Shown one piece after another: positions 9,229 through 17,518 of a stretch of DNA of 44,841 nt. The notes under the pieces were generated by a model. The model saw only the letters and a list, made by a program, of their open reading frames with translations. It was not told the origin of the DNA and ran no database searches. The translations under genes and the position numbers were made by a program. Source of the DNA: an uncultured Ignavibacteriales bacterium (GTDB taxonomy: Bacteria; Bacteroidota; Ignavibacteria; Ignavibacteriales; Ignavibacteriaceae). The stretch is from the NCBI GenBank assembly GCA_903929035.1, contig CAIYTF010000033.1, positions 1 through 44,841 on the forward strand, written 5' to 3'. How positions within the stretch are numbered: position 1 is the first letter of the stretch; the number at the start of each line of letters is the position of its first letter.

Positions 9229-10466
9229 ACCGACATAAACTGCCGCCGTTTCGCTTCTCAGTCTATTCTCGGTAAGTCTTATTATACGTGCTCCCTGTAT
9301 TTTATCTATTTCATTACTATCCAATCCCCCTTCCGGTCCAAAAAAAAGTCTTATTTCAACAATATTCTGAATATTCGTCATCATATCTCCCATAAATCTA
9401 TCAAGTGGCGTGCTCCCAAAACTTTCAAAAATAACATTTTCGCCAGAATCATTTAAAGAAATATTTTTCAGATTGTAATCAAATTTCAACCGCGGTAACC
9501 ATAAATTAAGTGACTGTTTCATAGCTGAAACAGCTATTTTAGTAAGCCTGTTTTCATTCAATAATTTACTTTTACTAATTGACCTTATCGGTCTATAATA
9601 ATTGATATTAGTATAACCTAATTCAACTAATTTCTCGAGTGCAAATTCAAGCCTATCAGTTGACTTTAATATTGGCAAATAAAAAACTATTGATGGAGCA
9701 GCAGGGTTAGCTCGCGATTTTACATCCGCGGTAACCTCAATTCGTGAGTGGTTAAGGATTTTACATAGAATAGCTTCAAAAAGGCATCCCCGCCCGTCAG
9801 TTATATGGATCGTGCTCCCGACTCTATGCTTCATCACGTTTGTAATATGATGAACATCTTCCCCTTCCAGAACTTGCGGCAGAGTACTATCCTCTATTGA
9901 CGGAAAATAATATAGCTCTATGTTAGAAAGAGGTTCCAATATCCACCATAAAAGAAGGTTTCAAGGTCTTGCTCATTCCAAGTTCAAAACGGACTTGGTT
10001 ATAAGGCAATATCAGTATAGCAACCCCGCCGCCAAAACCTGTTTGAGATGCTCCCCTTTCAAAACTGAAAGCACTTTCGTGAATGCTCCCATAATCAATA
10101 AAAGAATATAAGTATAGACCGGTTCTATACTTTGTTAAAGTGGTTGGAATCAGTGGTAGATCAAGAGATATAAGTCTTTCTTTTATAAGTGTCCATTTAA
10201 TTTCAGCTGAACTAAAATATAGTCCTTTTCCTTCAGTGGATACATTGTACCTGCCCCGAATTCGTTGCGTGCTCCCGAGATATTGTAGATCATAATATGG
10301 GATGCGTGCTCCCCAAACTTGCCCTGTAGATACTCTAGTTTTTAGAACTAACTTGCTCCATAGTGGAAAATATTTTATTAAGTCAACCCTCAAATATTGA
10401 TAAGCAATATTATGAACATCAAATCCTTTGTGCTCCAAGTGGAGCAATGCAGATATACCTTGCTCC
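8676..10466. repeat. Cluster of TGCTCC/GGAGCA hexamers
   Basis: TGCTCC occurs on the + strand at 8678, 8760, 8820, 9185, 9289, 9411, 9813, 10049, 10084, 10270, 10307, 10354, 10431 and 10461. GGAGCA occurs at 8707, 8833, 8855, 9695 and 10441. Six TGCTCC sites are the longer CGTGCTCCC (8676, 9287, 9409, 9811, 10268, 10305). The sites fall in three genes on both strands and in all three reading frames. By base composition fewer than one is expected in this length. Function unknown. Confidence 0.7.
9190..9939 (-). CDS. rsmE: 16S rRNA m3U1498 methyltransferase
   Basis: A knotted SPOUT methyltransferase that would methylate N3 of U1498 in the small-subunit rRNA. Typical RsmE features are HHITNVMKHRVGS near the N-terminus, DGRG, LPILKSTDRLEFALEKLVELG, FFGPEGGLDSNEID and the closing RLTENRLRSETAAVY. 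The 249 residues are normal. The apparent start is a TTG overlapping the last 17 bases of the Omp85 gene, and no ATG or GTG lies in frame nearby. The 3' end overlaps the convergent phosphorylase gene by 39 bases. It holds several TGCTCC-cluster sites. Confidence 0.9.
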   Translation of the reverse strand: MEPLSNIELYYFPSIEDSTLPQVLEGEDVHHITNVMKHRVGSTIHITDGRGCLFEAILCKILNHSRIEVTADVKSRANPAAPSIVFYLPILKSTDRLEFALEKLVELGYTNINYYRPIRSISKSKLLNENRLTKIAVSAMKQSLNLWLPRLKFDYNLKNISLNDSGENVIFESFGSTPLDRFMGDMMTNIQNIVEIRLFFGPEGGLDSNEIDKIQGARIIRLTENRLRSETAAVYVGSVLRSYILKGVF

Positions 10467-11269
10467 GCATTTTGAGTAAGATCTCGAGTGTTTAGGGTGT
10501 ATTCTAATACAAAATAGGGGTAGCCTTTCGGCGATAGTGATTTGAAATTTACATCCTTGGAGGAATATGGATACTCAAAATACTGGTAACCAAATAGTAT
10601 ATATACAATTGTATTTAGGTCAAACCGTTTCCCTGATGATATGGACGTGTTGTAGTACTTATATGAAAAGTTATTTCCAACCCTAATCTTAGCCGAGTCG
10701 CTTCGGTTGTTTATCTCCCCTTTCGAAAATGATGTACCAAAATAATATCTGCCCTCTGAATCAAGTGACGGGTTTTCATAGTTTATGGCAATTGCAGGAT
10801 CATATCCCGCGGTGAATTTAAAGTGAAGTCGTTGATTAAGCCCGCGAAAATTTAATACCGTAAAATCTAAACCATAAGATAGTTTATTCCAATCCTGATC
10901 TTTTAATTCAACTATAGGTATTGGCCACCAATACCAGCTTTCCTCAACCTGCACTATTATGGCTGCATTATTAAATGAGTCCGGAATTACTTTAACAGAA
11001 CTAAACAACCCCAGACTAAAAATTCTTTCGCGGTTATAGTCAAGAATTTTTGGAGTTACCATATCCCCTGCCTTAAAAGTCATCTCGTGATAAATTATCT
11101 GAGGTTCTGTAATTAAGTTCCCTCTAATAATAACTGTGTCAACCTTGATGCTGTCTCCGGTCAATAAAGGTTGAACGGGAAAAATTTCAGATTGAAATAA
11201 TAGTGATATTAATAAAAAGAAAGCACTCCAAAAGACTTTCTTTTTGTGTTTAACAGATAAGCTGCTCAA
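9923..11269 (-). CDS. Omp85/BamA-family outer membrane protein
   Basis: An outer-membrane beta-barrel protein with a short periplasmic part. It has a signal peptide (basic start, hydrophobic stretch at about 13-30), a single POTRA-like domain (about 40-112, with VDTVIIRGNLITEP and RIFSLGLFSSVKV), then alternating strands. A RIRGRY motif matches the conserved loop-6 VRGY/IRGF signature of Omp85 barrels. The chain ends in phenylalanine, as outer-membrane barrels do. At 448 residues with one POTRA it is much shorter than BamA, so it is a TamA- or ShlB-like relative of unknown cargo. The stop lies inside rsmE. Confidence 0.8.
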   Translation of the reverse strand: MSSLSVKHKKKVFWSAFFLLISLLFQSEIFPVQPLLTGDSIKVDTVIIRGNLITEPQIIYHEMTFKAGDMVTPKILDYNRERIFSLGLFSSVKVIPDSFNNAAIIVQVEESWYWWPIPIVELKDQDWNKLSYGLDFTVLNFRGLNQRLHFKFTAGYDPAIAINYENPSLDSEGRYYFGTSFSKGEINNRSDSAKIRVGNNFSYKYYNTSISSGKRFDLNTIVYILFGYQYFEYPYSSKDVNFKSLSPKGYPYFVLEYTLNTRDLTQNAEQGISALLHLEHKGFDVHNIAYQYLRVDLIKYFPLWSKLVLKTRVSTGQVWGARIPYYDLQYLGSTQRIRGRYNVSTEGKGLYFSSAEIKWTLIKERLISLDLPLIPTTLTKYRTGLYLYSFIDYGSIHESAFSFERGASQTGFGGGVAILILPYNQVRFELGMSKTLKPSFMVDIGTSF

Positions 11270-11293
11270 AGAGGAGAAACAAGTAATTATGTT

Positions 11294-11710
11294 CTAATTC
11301 CCTAAATTACCTGCATTACTACAATTTCTATATTCTATGGCAATACAACAATCCTGAATTACAGGAATATTGTTTTTCTCAACTTCAGCGACAAATTTAT
11401 CATTATGAACTCCCAGCTGCAGCCATACACATTTGGGCTTAACAGTCAATATTTGCTCCAGAATGCTCGGCAGACGGTCGCCATTTAAAAATATATCCAG
11501 AATATCGATTTGCCCGGGTACTTCTGAGATTGAAAGATATACCGGAATAGTATCAACCTTCTTAACAATAGGATGCACACCTGATAATTGGTAAGCCTTT
11601 GATTGAAGAAAAAGAGCAATTCTTCCCGAATCGCGATCAGGTTTGTCCGATATTCCGACAACACAAATATTCTTTGCCGAACTCAAAATTTCACATATAT
11701 TTTTTTCCAA
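11294..11710 (-). CDS. CoA-binding domain protein (YccU-like)
   Basis: A 138-residue Rossmann-fold protein of the CoA_binding_2 family. It opens with VVGISDKPDRDSGRIALFLQ and continues with SGVHPIVKK, DIFLNGDRLPSILEQI and KCVWLQLGVHND, the usual order in YccU-type proteins. Such proteins bind CoA in structures, but their role is unclear. It lies 22 bases after gcvP on the same strand and 24 bases before the Omp85 gene, so it may share their message. No catalytic residues can be named. Confidence 0.82.
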   Translation of the reverse strand: MEKNICEILSSAKNICVVGISDKPDRDSGRIALFLQSKAYQLSGVHPIVKKVDTIPVYLSISEVPGQIDILDIFLNGDRLPSILEQILTVKPKCVWLQLGVHNDKFVAEVEKNNIPVIQDCCIAIEYRNCSNAGNLGN

Positions 11711-11732
11711 CCAAAACTCACTTTCTCAATAA

Positions 11733-14630
11733 TTATTTTTCGGATATATATTCTTCAATTGAATTACAACTGCAAACCAAATTCCTATCTCCATAAGCAT
11801 TATTCACTCTGGAAACACTTGGCCAAAACTTATTTGTTTGGAGATATTTCACCGGATAGGCTGCTTTCTGCCGCGAATATTTATGCTCCCAAGTATCAGA
11901 TGTAATTGTCTGTGCAGTGTGAGGCGCATTTTTTAAAACATTATCAACTTTATCCGCGAGCCCTGACTCAATTTCACTAATTTCCTGCTTAATGCTAATC
12001 ATCGCTTCGATGAACTTGTCTAATTCTGCCTTTGATTCACTTTCGGTAGGCTCAATCATTAGAGTACCTGCCACAGGGAACGAGACAGTTGGGGCGTGGT
12101 AGCCATAATCCATTAATCGTTTTGCAACATCTTCTACTTCTATATTAGCAGTTTTTTTAAATTCTCTAAAATCAAAAATAAGTTCGTGCCCGACACGCCC
12201 TTCTTCGCCGGCATACAAAACTTTGTAGTGCGGTTCAAGCCTTGCCTTCAAATAGTTCGCGTTAAGAATCGCGGTCTTTGTCGCCATAGCCAATCCATCC
12301 CTGCCCATCATCATAATATAGCCGAGAGAAATAACAAGAACCGAAGCACTTCCGTAAGGAGCTGCCGAAACCGCGGACATTGATTTTTCATTACCAATGG
12401 GAATAACGCTATGACCGGGTAAATAAGGTTTTAATTTTTCACTCACGCAAATTGGACCTACCCCGGGACCGCCGCCGCCGTGAGGAATGGCAAATGTCTT
12501 GTGCAGGTTTAAATGGCAGACATCTGCACCAATAATTGAAGGCATTGTCAGCCCAACCTGAGCGTTCATATTTGCACCATCCATATATACCAATCCGCCC
12601 GCATCGTGAATAGCGGCGCAAATTTCTTTAATTTTTGTTTCAAATACGCCGTGAGTAGATGGATATGTTACCATTAGAGCTGCAAGATTTTCCTTATATT
12701 GAATTGCCTTGTTCAATAAGTCAGTCAAATCAATATTCCCGTGTTCATCACAACGCGCAACAATTACTTTCATACCCGCGAGAACCGCGCTTGCAGGATT
12801 TGTTCCGTGAGCAGAAGCCGGAATGAGAACAATGTTCCTGTTTTTTTGATTTGTCTCGATTAAATACTGTCGAATTACCATTAATCCGGCATATTCGCCT
12901 TGAGCACCGGAATTGGGCTGAAGTGAAACTCCGGGAAAACCTGTTATTTTGGAAAGATAACTTGAAAGTTTTTGTATTAACTCCCTGTAACCCTCTGTTT
13001 GCTCTGTTGGTGCAAATGGGTGAATATTTGCAAACCCCGGCAATGATACACCTAACATTTCTGCCGCCGCGTTCAATTTCATCGTGCAGGAACCAAGCGG
13101 TATCATTGAAGTGGTTAACGACAAGTCCTTATTCTCAAGTCGTTTTATATACCGCGTTAATTCAGTTTCAGTGTGAAATGAATTGAAATTTTTATGCGTG
13201 AGAAATGGAGTTTGTCTATTAAAACCGGCATAATCCAACTCAGCGGACTGCTCAATGCCTTTATTTAAAATGTTTTCAACTTCAGTATCTTTAATATTTT
13301 TTCCTGTAACAACACTGATTATTTCTTTGATATCAGAAACTGTTGTATTCTCTCCTATAGATATACCGATAGCTGATTCAGTCAATACATATCTGAAATT
13401 TATATTAGCAATGGCAGCTCTTTTTTGAATTTCTTCAATAGTTTTCTTATCGATATGAAAATACAGAGTATCAAAATATTGCGCGTTAAGCTGCTTATAT
13501 CCAAATTTCGACAATGTATAGTCTAAAAGGTATGCAAGTGAGTGGATACGCTTTGCAATATTTCGCAAGCCGGAAGGACCGTGATATACCGCGTAAAGAG
13601 AAGCCATTACTGAAAGCAAAACCTGCGATGTGCAAATATTACTTGTTGCTTTATCGCGTTTGATGTGCTGTTCGCGGGTTTGAAGTGCCATTCTATAAGC
13701 AAGGCTGCCATTTATATCAATAGATGCCCCAATAATTCTTCCTGGGATTAATCTTTTAAAATCATTTGTGCAGGCAAAAAAAGCGGCGTGCGGACCTCCG
13801 TATCCCATAGGAATACCAAACCGCTGTGAAGAGCCTACACAAACATCAACACCAAATTCACCCGGGGGTTTAAGAATCGTCAATGAAAGTAAGTCAGCTG
13901 CTGCAACAGTGTAAACTTTAGCGTGCTTACATTTATTTATAAATTCTTCATAACTAATTATGGAACCATTACTGTCAGGAAACTGCAAAAGGCATCCGAA
14001 ATATTCATTTGAAGGAATGAAATTATGCCAATCCCCTATCTCAACTTCTATACCCAATGGTAATGCACGCGTAAGCAATACATCAATGGTTTGCGGAAAA
14101 ACACTTCCTGAAACAAAAAACTTATTGCCGGATTTCGTAGTTATTCTGCTGTGAGAAAACAACATATTCATAGCTTCACTTGCCGCTGTCGCTTCATCTA
14201 ACAAGGAAGCATTGGCAATCGGTAAAGCAGTAAGATCGGTAATCATAGTTTGGAAGTTCATAAGTGCTTCCAATCTGCCTTGAGAAATTTCTGCCTGATA
14301 AGGAGTGTATTGCGTGTACCAACCCGGGTTTTCAAATACATTCCGGCGGATAACCGCCGGTGTTATAGTTGAATAGTAACCCATACCAATATATGATTTG
14401 GCAATTTGATTTTTTTTCGATAGTTTATGAATATACTCCAGAAACTCATATTCTGAAATGCCATCTTCAATATTCAGCTTATCGGCAAGACGAATATCCG
14501 CGGGTATTGTCTGATCAATTAATTCGTTAAGGGATGAAATGCCAAGAGCATCATACATAATCTGCAGGTCAGAATCAGAATGACCACAGTGGCGGGCAAC
14601 AAAACTGTCAGTAAATGGGATTGTATTCAT
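11733..14630 (-). CDS. gcvP: Glycine dehydrogenase (decarboxylating), P-protein
   Basis: The P-protein of the glycine cleavage system, which decarboxylates glycine with PLP and passes aminomethyl to the H-protein. At 965 residues the alpha and beta halves are fused in one chain, as in Bacteroidetes and proteobacteria. The start SFVARHCG and SYIGMGYY mark the N half. The C half has PNSGAQGEYAGLMVIRQY, PASAHGTNPASA, DGANMNAQVG and the PLP lysine in LHKTFAIPHGGGGPGVGPI. The genes for T, H and L proteins are not in the window. The reading frame is intact throughout. Confidence 0.96.
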   Translation of the reverse strand: MNTIPFTDSFVARHCGHSDSDLQIMYDALGISSLNELIDQTIPADIRLADKLNIEDGISEYEFLEYIHKLSKKNQIAKSYIGMGYYSTITPAVIRRNVFENPGWYTQYTPYQAEISQGRLEALMNFQTMITDLTALPIANASLLDEATAASEAMNMLFSHSRITTKSGNKFFVSGSVFPQTIDVLLTRALPLGIEVEIGDWHNFIPSNEYFGCLLQFPDSNGSIISYEEFINKCKHAKVYTVAAADLLSLTILKPPGEFGVDVCVGSSQRFGIPMGYGGPHAAFFACTNDFKRLIPGRIIGASIDINGSLAYRMALQTREQHIKRDKATSNICTSQVLLSVMASLYAVYHGPSGLRNIAKRIHSLAYLLDYTLSKFGYKQLNAQYFDTLYFHIDKKTIEEIQKRAAIANINFRYVLTESAIGISIGENTTVSDIKEIISVVTGKNIKDTEVENILNKGIEQSAELDYAGFNRQTPFLTHKNFNSFHTETELTRYIKRLENKDLSLTTSMIPLGSCTMKLNAAAEMLGVSLPGFANIHPFAPTEQTEGYRELIQKLSSYLSKITGFPGVSLQPNSGAQGEYAGLMVIRQYLIETNQKNRNIVLIPASAHGTNPASAVLAGMKVIVARCDEHGNIDLTDLLNKAIQYKENLAALMVTYPSTHGVFETKIKEICAAIHDAGGLVYMDGANMNAQVGLTMPSIIGADVCHLNLHKTFAIPHGGGGPGVGPICVSEKLKPYLPGHSVIPIGNEKSMSAVSAAPYGSASVLVISLGYIMMMGRDGLAMATKTAILNANYLKARLEPHYKVLYAGEEGRVGHELIFDFREFKKTANIEVEDVAKRLMDYGYHAPTVSFPVAGTLMIEPTESESKAELDKFIEAMISIKQEISEIESGLADKVDNVLKNAPHTAQTITSDTWEHKYSRQKAAYPVKYLQTNKFWPSVSRVNNAYGDRNLVCSCNSIEEYISEK

Positions 14631-14710
14631 AAGATATAAAACTCAGGATTTTAATTTTGGATGGTGTAAAAATAAAGATTTGCATTGAATTAGAAAGGGA
14701 GCAATGAAAT

Positions 14711-14782
14711 ATTATAAAAAAAGCTTAGTCTTTCGCATCTTCGCTTGAGAAAGTGCTAATGTTATTTCTGAACGAATCCTTA
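14711..14782 (+). repeat. Dispersed intergenic repeat, copy D
   Basis: Signature: CTTAGTCTTTCGCATCTTCG, then CTTGAGAAAGTGCTAATG, then TTATTTCTGAACGAATCCTT. It lies in the 196-base gap between rnc and the start of gcvP. The left end is degenerate. Confidence 0.7.
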
Positions 14783-14826
14783 ATAGCTTCTCTGTATGAC
14801 GAAAAATCAATTCGCGGTAAATAATA

Positions 14827-15591
14827 TTATTCACCAAGTGTCAAGTTATTAACAGATTCAAAAGAAAGTAACGCTTGCCGTGCAGCCTCTTGCTCGGCAG
14901 TTTTCTTGTTTTTACCCTGACCAATACCTAAAGTATTACCGGCAATTTTTACTTCAACTGTAAATGTACGGTCGTGTTCAGGACCCTCTTCTTTAATTAC
15001 AAAATATCGTGGTATTTCTAATTTAATAGATTGCGCTAATTCAAGCAGACGGCTTTTGAAATTGTCATCTGTCAAGTGCATTTTCAATTGAATGCTTGGC
15101 TCTACAACATATTTTTGAATAAATTTTGTTGCTATCTCCATTCCGCAATCAAGATAAATAGCCCCAATCAGAGCTTCAAATGCATCTGATACAATGGATT
15201 TTTTGCTTAATTTTACATTTTGTAAAAGCTCCGGCTGCATAAATATCAAATCAAGTAAGCCAATCCTATTACCTGCCTCGAATAGTGAATTTCTGTTTAC
15301 AAAGTTGGCGCGTGCTTTCGTGAGATAGCCTTCATCTTTACAGGGGAACCGATCATATAGTTCCCGCGCGATTACAAATCCAACAACCGAATCACCTAAA
15401 AATTCCAAACGTTCATTGGAGTTTTTTAGTTTTTTGCCATCTACCGCGGAACGATGCGTTAAAGACTCAATAAATATATCTTCACGATTAATTTTATGAT
15501 CAATTATTTTTTCTAAACGCCTAAGCTTATCACGCGTAATTTTCCGGTGAGTGTCGAAGAAGTTTAAAAGCTTGCGTATAATCGAAAACAA
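14827..15591 (-). CDS. rnc: Ribonuclease III
   Basis: Cuts double-stranded RNA in rRNA processing and RNA decay. The family signature NERLEFLGDSVV (about 59-70) with its acidic metal ligands is intact. The second acidic site is in DAFEALIGAIYLD, and a C-terminal dsRNA-binding domain (about 185-250) ends with KKTAEQEAARQALL. At 254 residues it is full length. The best start is TTG at 15591; no ATG occurs in frame until deep in the catalytic domain. That TTG lies only two bases after the stop of the fabF remnant, so it was probably once coupled to fabF translation. Confidence 0.93.
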   Translation of the reverse strand: MFSIIRKLLNFFDTHRKITRDKLRRLEKIIDHKINREDIFIESLTHRSAVDGKKLKNSNERLEFLGDSVVGFVIARELYDRFPCKDEGYLTKARANFVNRNSLFEAGNRIGLLDLIFMQPELLQNVKLSKKSIVSDAFEALIGAIYLDCGMEIATKFIQKYVVEPSIQLKMHLTDDNFKSRLLELAQSIKLEIPRYFVIKEEGPEHDRTFTVEVKIAGNTLGIGQGKNKKTAEQEAARQALLSFESVNNLTLGE

Positions 15592-15593
15592 AA

Positions 15594-15710
15594 CTAATTC
15601 CTGACTTTCTTGAAAAGAAAGCTCGCGTTGTGTCCGCCAAATCCAATTGATTTAATTACAAGATTATTCGCTTGTTCACCGAATACTTTCACTCGCTTTA
15701 GTTGTGTCAT
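15594..15710 (-). pseudogene. fabF: C-terminal remnant of fabF (ketoacyl-ACP synthase II)
   Basis: A 38-codon frame whose last part reads IKSIGFGGHNASFLFKKVRN. This matches the C-terminus of FabF (the NSFGFGGHNA...F core around the conserved glycines). It lies exactly where fabF normally stands, between acpP and rnc. The catalytic Cys and both His regions are gone. About 25 bases upstream is repeat copy E, and the remaining 95 bases up to acpP show no further FabF sequence. The first 13 or so codons do not match FabF. Deletion by recombination at the repeat is the simplest reading. A functional fabF must exist elsewhere unless another synthase replaces it. Confidence 0.75.
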
Positions 15711-15733
15711 AGTTCGTAGTCATTCTTATTAAA

Positions 15734-15824
15734 CTAAGGGCTTGTTAAGAAATAACTTTTACATCTTCAAAAGATAATCTTCGCGTGAGAAATTGTTAAG
15801 GTTATTTATGAACGAAGCCCTAAG
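15734..15824 (+). repeat. Dispersed intergenic repeat, copy E, with terminal inverted repeats
   Basis: The clearest full element. The left end (15734-15756, AGGGCTTGTTAAGAAATAAC) and the right end (15801-15824) are imperfect inverted repeats of each other, agreeing at about 19 of 23 positions. Between them lie TTTTACATCTTCAAAAG and TCTTCGCGTGAGAAATTG. It sits between acpP and the fabF remnant. Confidence 0.75.
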
Positions 15825-15919
15825 AATGATCATCCTTCACAGTTAAAAAGCCCAAATAATCAAAATGATTGCCAAATGACAGAAGGACTGTTTAATCTAT
15901 AAAGGATGACAAAAGCGGA

Positions 15920-16153
15920 TTAGCCTAATTTTTGTGTTATAAAAGCTATAGCTGCTCCTACTGTTGTAATGCTTTCGGCTTCATTGTCCGGAATTGTAAT
16001 TCCAAAAGCACCTTCAAAGCCCATAATTAACTCTACGATATCAAGGGAATCAGCACCTAAATCGGCAGTGAAAGAAGCTTCGTGAACTACTTGTGATTCT
16101 TCAACACCAAGCTTGTCCATAATGATTTCTTTTACTTTTGCTTCAACATCCAT
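15920..16153 (-). CDS. acpP: Acyl carrier protein
   Basis: Carries growing acyl chains on phosphopantetheine attached to S36 in [11 protein letters not shown]. At 77 residues it is the usual size. The helix after the DSL motif reads [18 protein letters not shown], less acidic than the common EFEEAFDIEIPDEDAE form. The start is preceded by an AATTGGAGTAAAC-type ribosome binding site. It is followed by the fabF remnant rather than by an intact fabF, and preceded by fabG 43 bases away. Confidence 0.95.
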   Translation of the reverse strand: MDVEAKVKEIIMDKLGVEESQVVHEASFTADLGADSLDIVELIMGFEGAFGITIPDNEAESITTVGAAIAFITQKLG

Positions 16154-16196
16154 TAGTTTACTCCAATTAAATTATTTAATGATTATAAGAAAAAAA

Positions 16197-16943
16197 TTAC
16201 ATTACTAAACCACCGTCAACTACAAGAGTTTGTCCGGTTATATAATTCGCATATTCAGAAGCAAGAAAAATTACAGCTTTCGCTATATCCTCGGGTTTCC
16301 CAATTTTCTTTAGGGGAATTTGAGAAACTAATGCTTCTTTTTGTTTTTCGTTCAACTTGTCAGTCATATCGGTTTCAATGAAACCGGGGGCTATTGCATT
16401 AACAGTAATGTTTCTGCTGGCGACTTCTTTTGCAATAGATTTTGTAAAGCCTATAACCCCTGCTTTCGATGCGACATAATTTGCCTGACCGGGATTCCCA
16501 TTTATTCCAACTACAGAACTTATATTAATAATCTTTCCTGCCCGCTGCGCCATCATTGGCTTAATAGCGTGTTTACTATAATTAAAGACACTTTTTAAGT
16601 TTGCATCAACAACACTTTCAAAATCAGATTCTGTCATTCGAAGCAATAAGGCATCCTTAGTTATTCCCGCGTTGTTTACTAAAATATCTAACCTTTGAAA
16701 CTTATCCAAAACAAATTTTATACATTCTTCTGATTCTGAAAATGAAGCAGCATCTGCTTTATAGCCAATAACAACCCTGTTCTCTTTTGCGGCTTCCGAT
16801 TCCATTTGCTTTGCACGTTCTTCGGAACTCAAATATGTGAAAACTACTTTAACACCCGCGGCAGCCAAAGCATCAACTATTGCTTTGCCTATTCCGCGCG
16901 ATCCGCCTGTTACTAAAGCAACTTTATCTTTTAAATTTGTCAT
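16197..16943 (-). CDS. fabG: 3-oxoacyl-ACP reductase
   Basis: NADPH-dependent short-chain dehydrogenase of fatty acid elongation. It has the nucleotide loop TGGSRGIGKA (about 12-21), LVNNAGIT, the catalytic serine in INISSVVG and the YVASK tyrosine/lysine pair. It ends with ITGQTLVVDGGLVM, as FabG does. It has 248 residues. The start is two bases after the stop of the Cys-cluster protein, so it belongs to the same operon. Confidence 0.95.
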   Translation of the reverse strand: MTNLKDKVALVTGGSRGIGKAIVDALAAAGVKVVFTYLSSEERAKQMESEAAKENRVVIGYKADAASFSESEECIKFVLDKFQRLDILVNNAGITKDALLLRMTESDFESVVDANLKSVFNYSKHAIKPMMAQRAGKIINISSVVGINGNPGQANYVASKAGVIGFTKSIAKEVASRNITVNAIAPGFIETDMTDKLNEKQKEALVSQIPLKKIGKPEDIAKAVIFLASEYANYITGQTLVVDGGLVM

Positions 16944-16945
16944 AA

Positions 16946-17518
16946 TTACTCACACTTCAAAATATATTCATCTCTAAAATTAACTAACTTTTGATAACCT
17001 TCATCACCCAAAAGATGAATAATTTCATCCTTGCAATAATCAAATATATTCGTTGTTAACTGCTCTGCTTTATTACAATGCTTTAGACGGTCAATGTGTT
17101 CATCGTCAATCGTGAGAACCCCTTCATAGATTGTAAGAGGAAAAAGGATACAATAAAGAGGCTTATATTTCCAGGCATCTATACCATCTTCTATAGCTAA
17201 AGACTGAATAATACACAATCCGTTTTTATTCAGAAACACGCACTTGCCTTCGTAAACTTCTGTTCCTACACATTTGCCAGAATCAAAATCATCATCATCA
17301 ATAGGTTCTTCAAACCATTTTTGTACATCTTTGGGCTGCGTTTCATCCATTAATGGAATCAATCTATTCTGCATAGAAAGAATATGATCATATTCTTTTA
17401 GATCGGCATAAACGCCATAATAGCAACACTCACCATTACATTTACAGCCAAAAGGAAATGTAAATATTTTAGGGTCTATCTTTAGCCCATTAACAATTAA
17501 TTCAGGGTAATCACTCAT
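16946..17518 (-). CDS. Cys-cluster protein of the DUF3109/YkgJ type
   Basis: A 190-residue soluble protein rich in cysteine. The N-terminal CKCNGECCYYGVYADLKEYD and later GKCVFLNKNGLCIIQ and PLYCILFPL motifs fit the DUF3109/YkgJ family, thought to bind zinc or iron. Function is unproven. It starts inside the last codons of fabD (4-base overlap) and ends two bases before fabG, so it is built into the fatty acid operon. Whether that position reflects a role in lipid synthesis or only co-transcription cannot be told here. Confidence 0.7.
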   Translation of the reverse strand: MSDYPELIVNGLKIDPKIFTFPFGCKCNGECCYYGVYADLKEYDHILSMQNRLIPLMDETQPKDVQKWFEEPIDDDDFDSGKCVGTEVYEGKCVFLNKNGLCIIQSLAIEDGIDAWKYKPLYCILFPLTIYEGVLTIDDEHIDRLKHCNKAEQLTTNIFDYCKDEIIHLLGDEGYQKLVNFRDEYILKCE

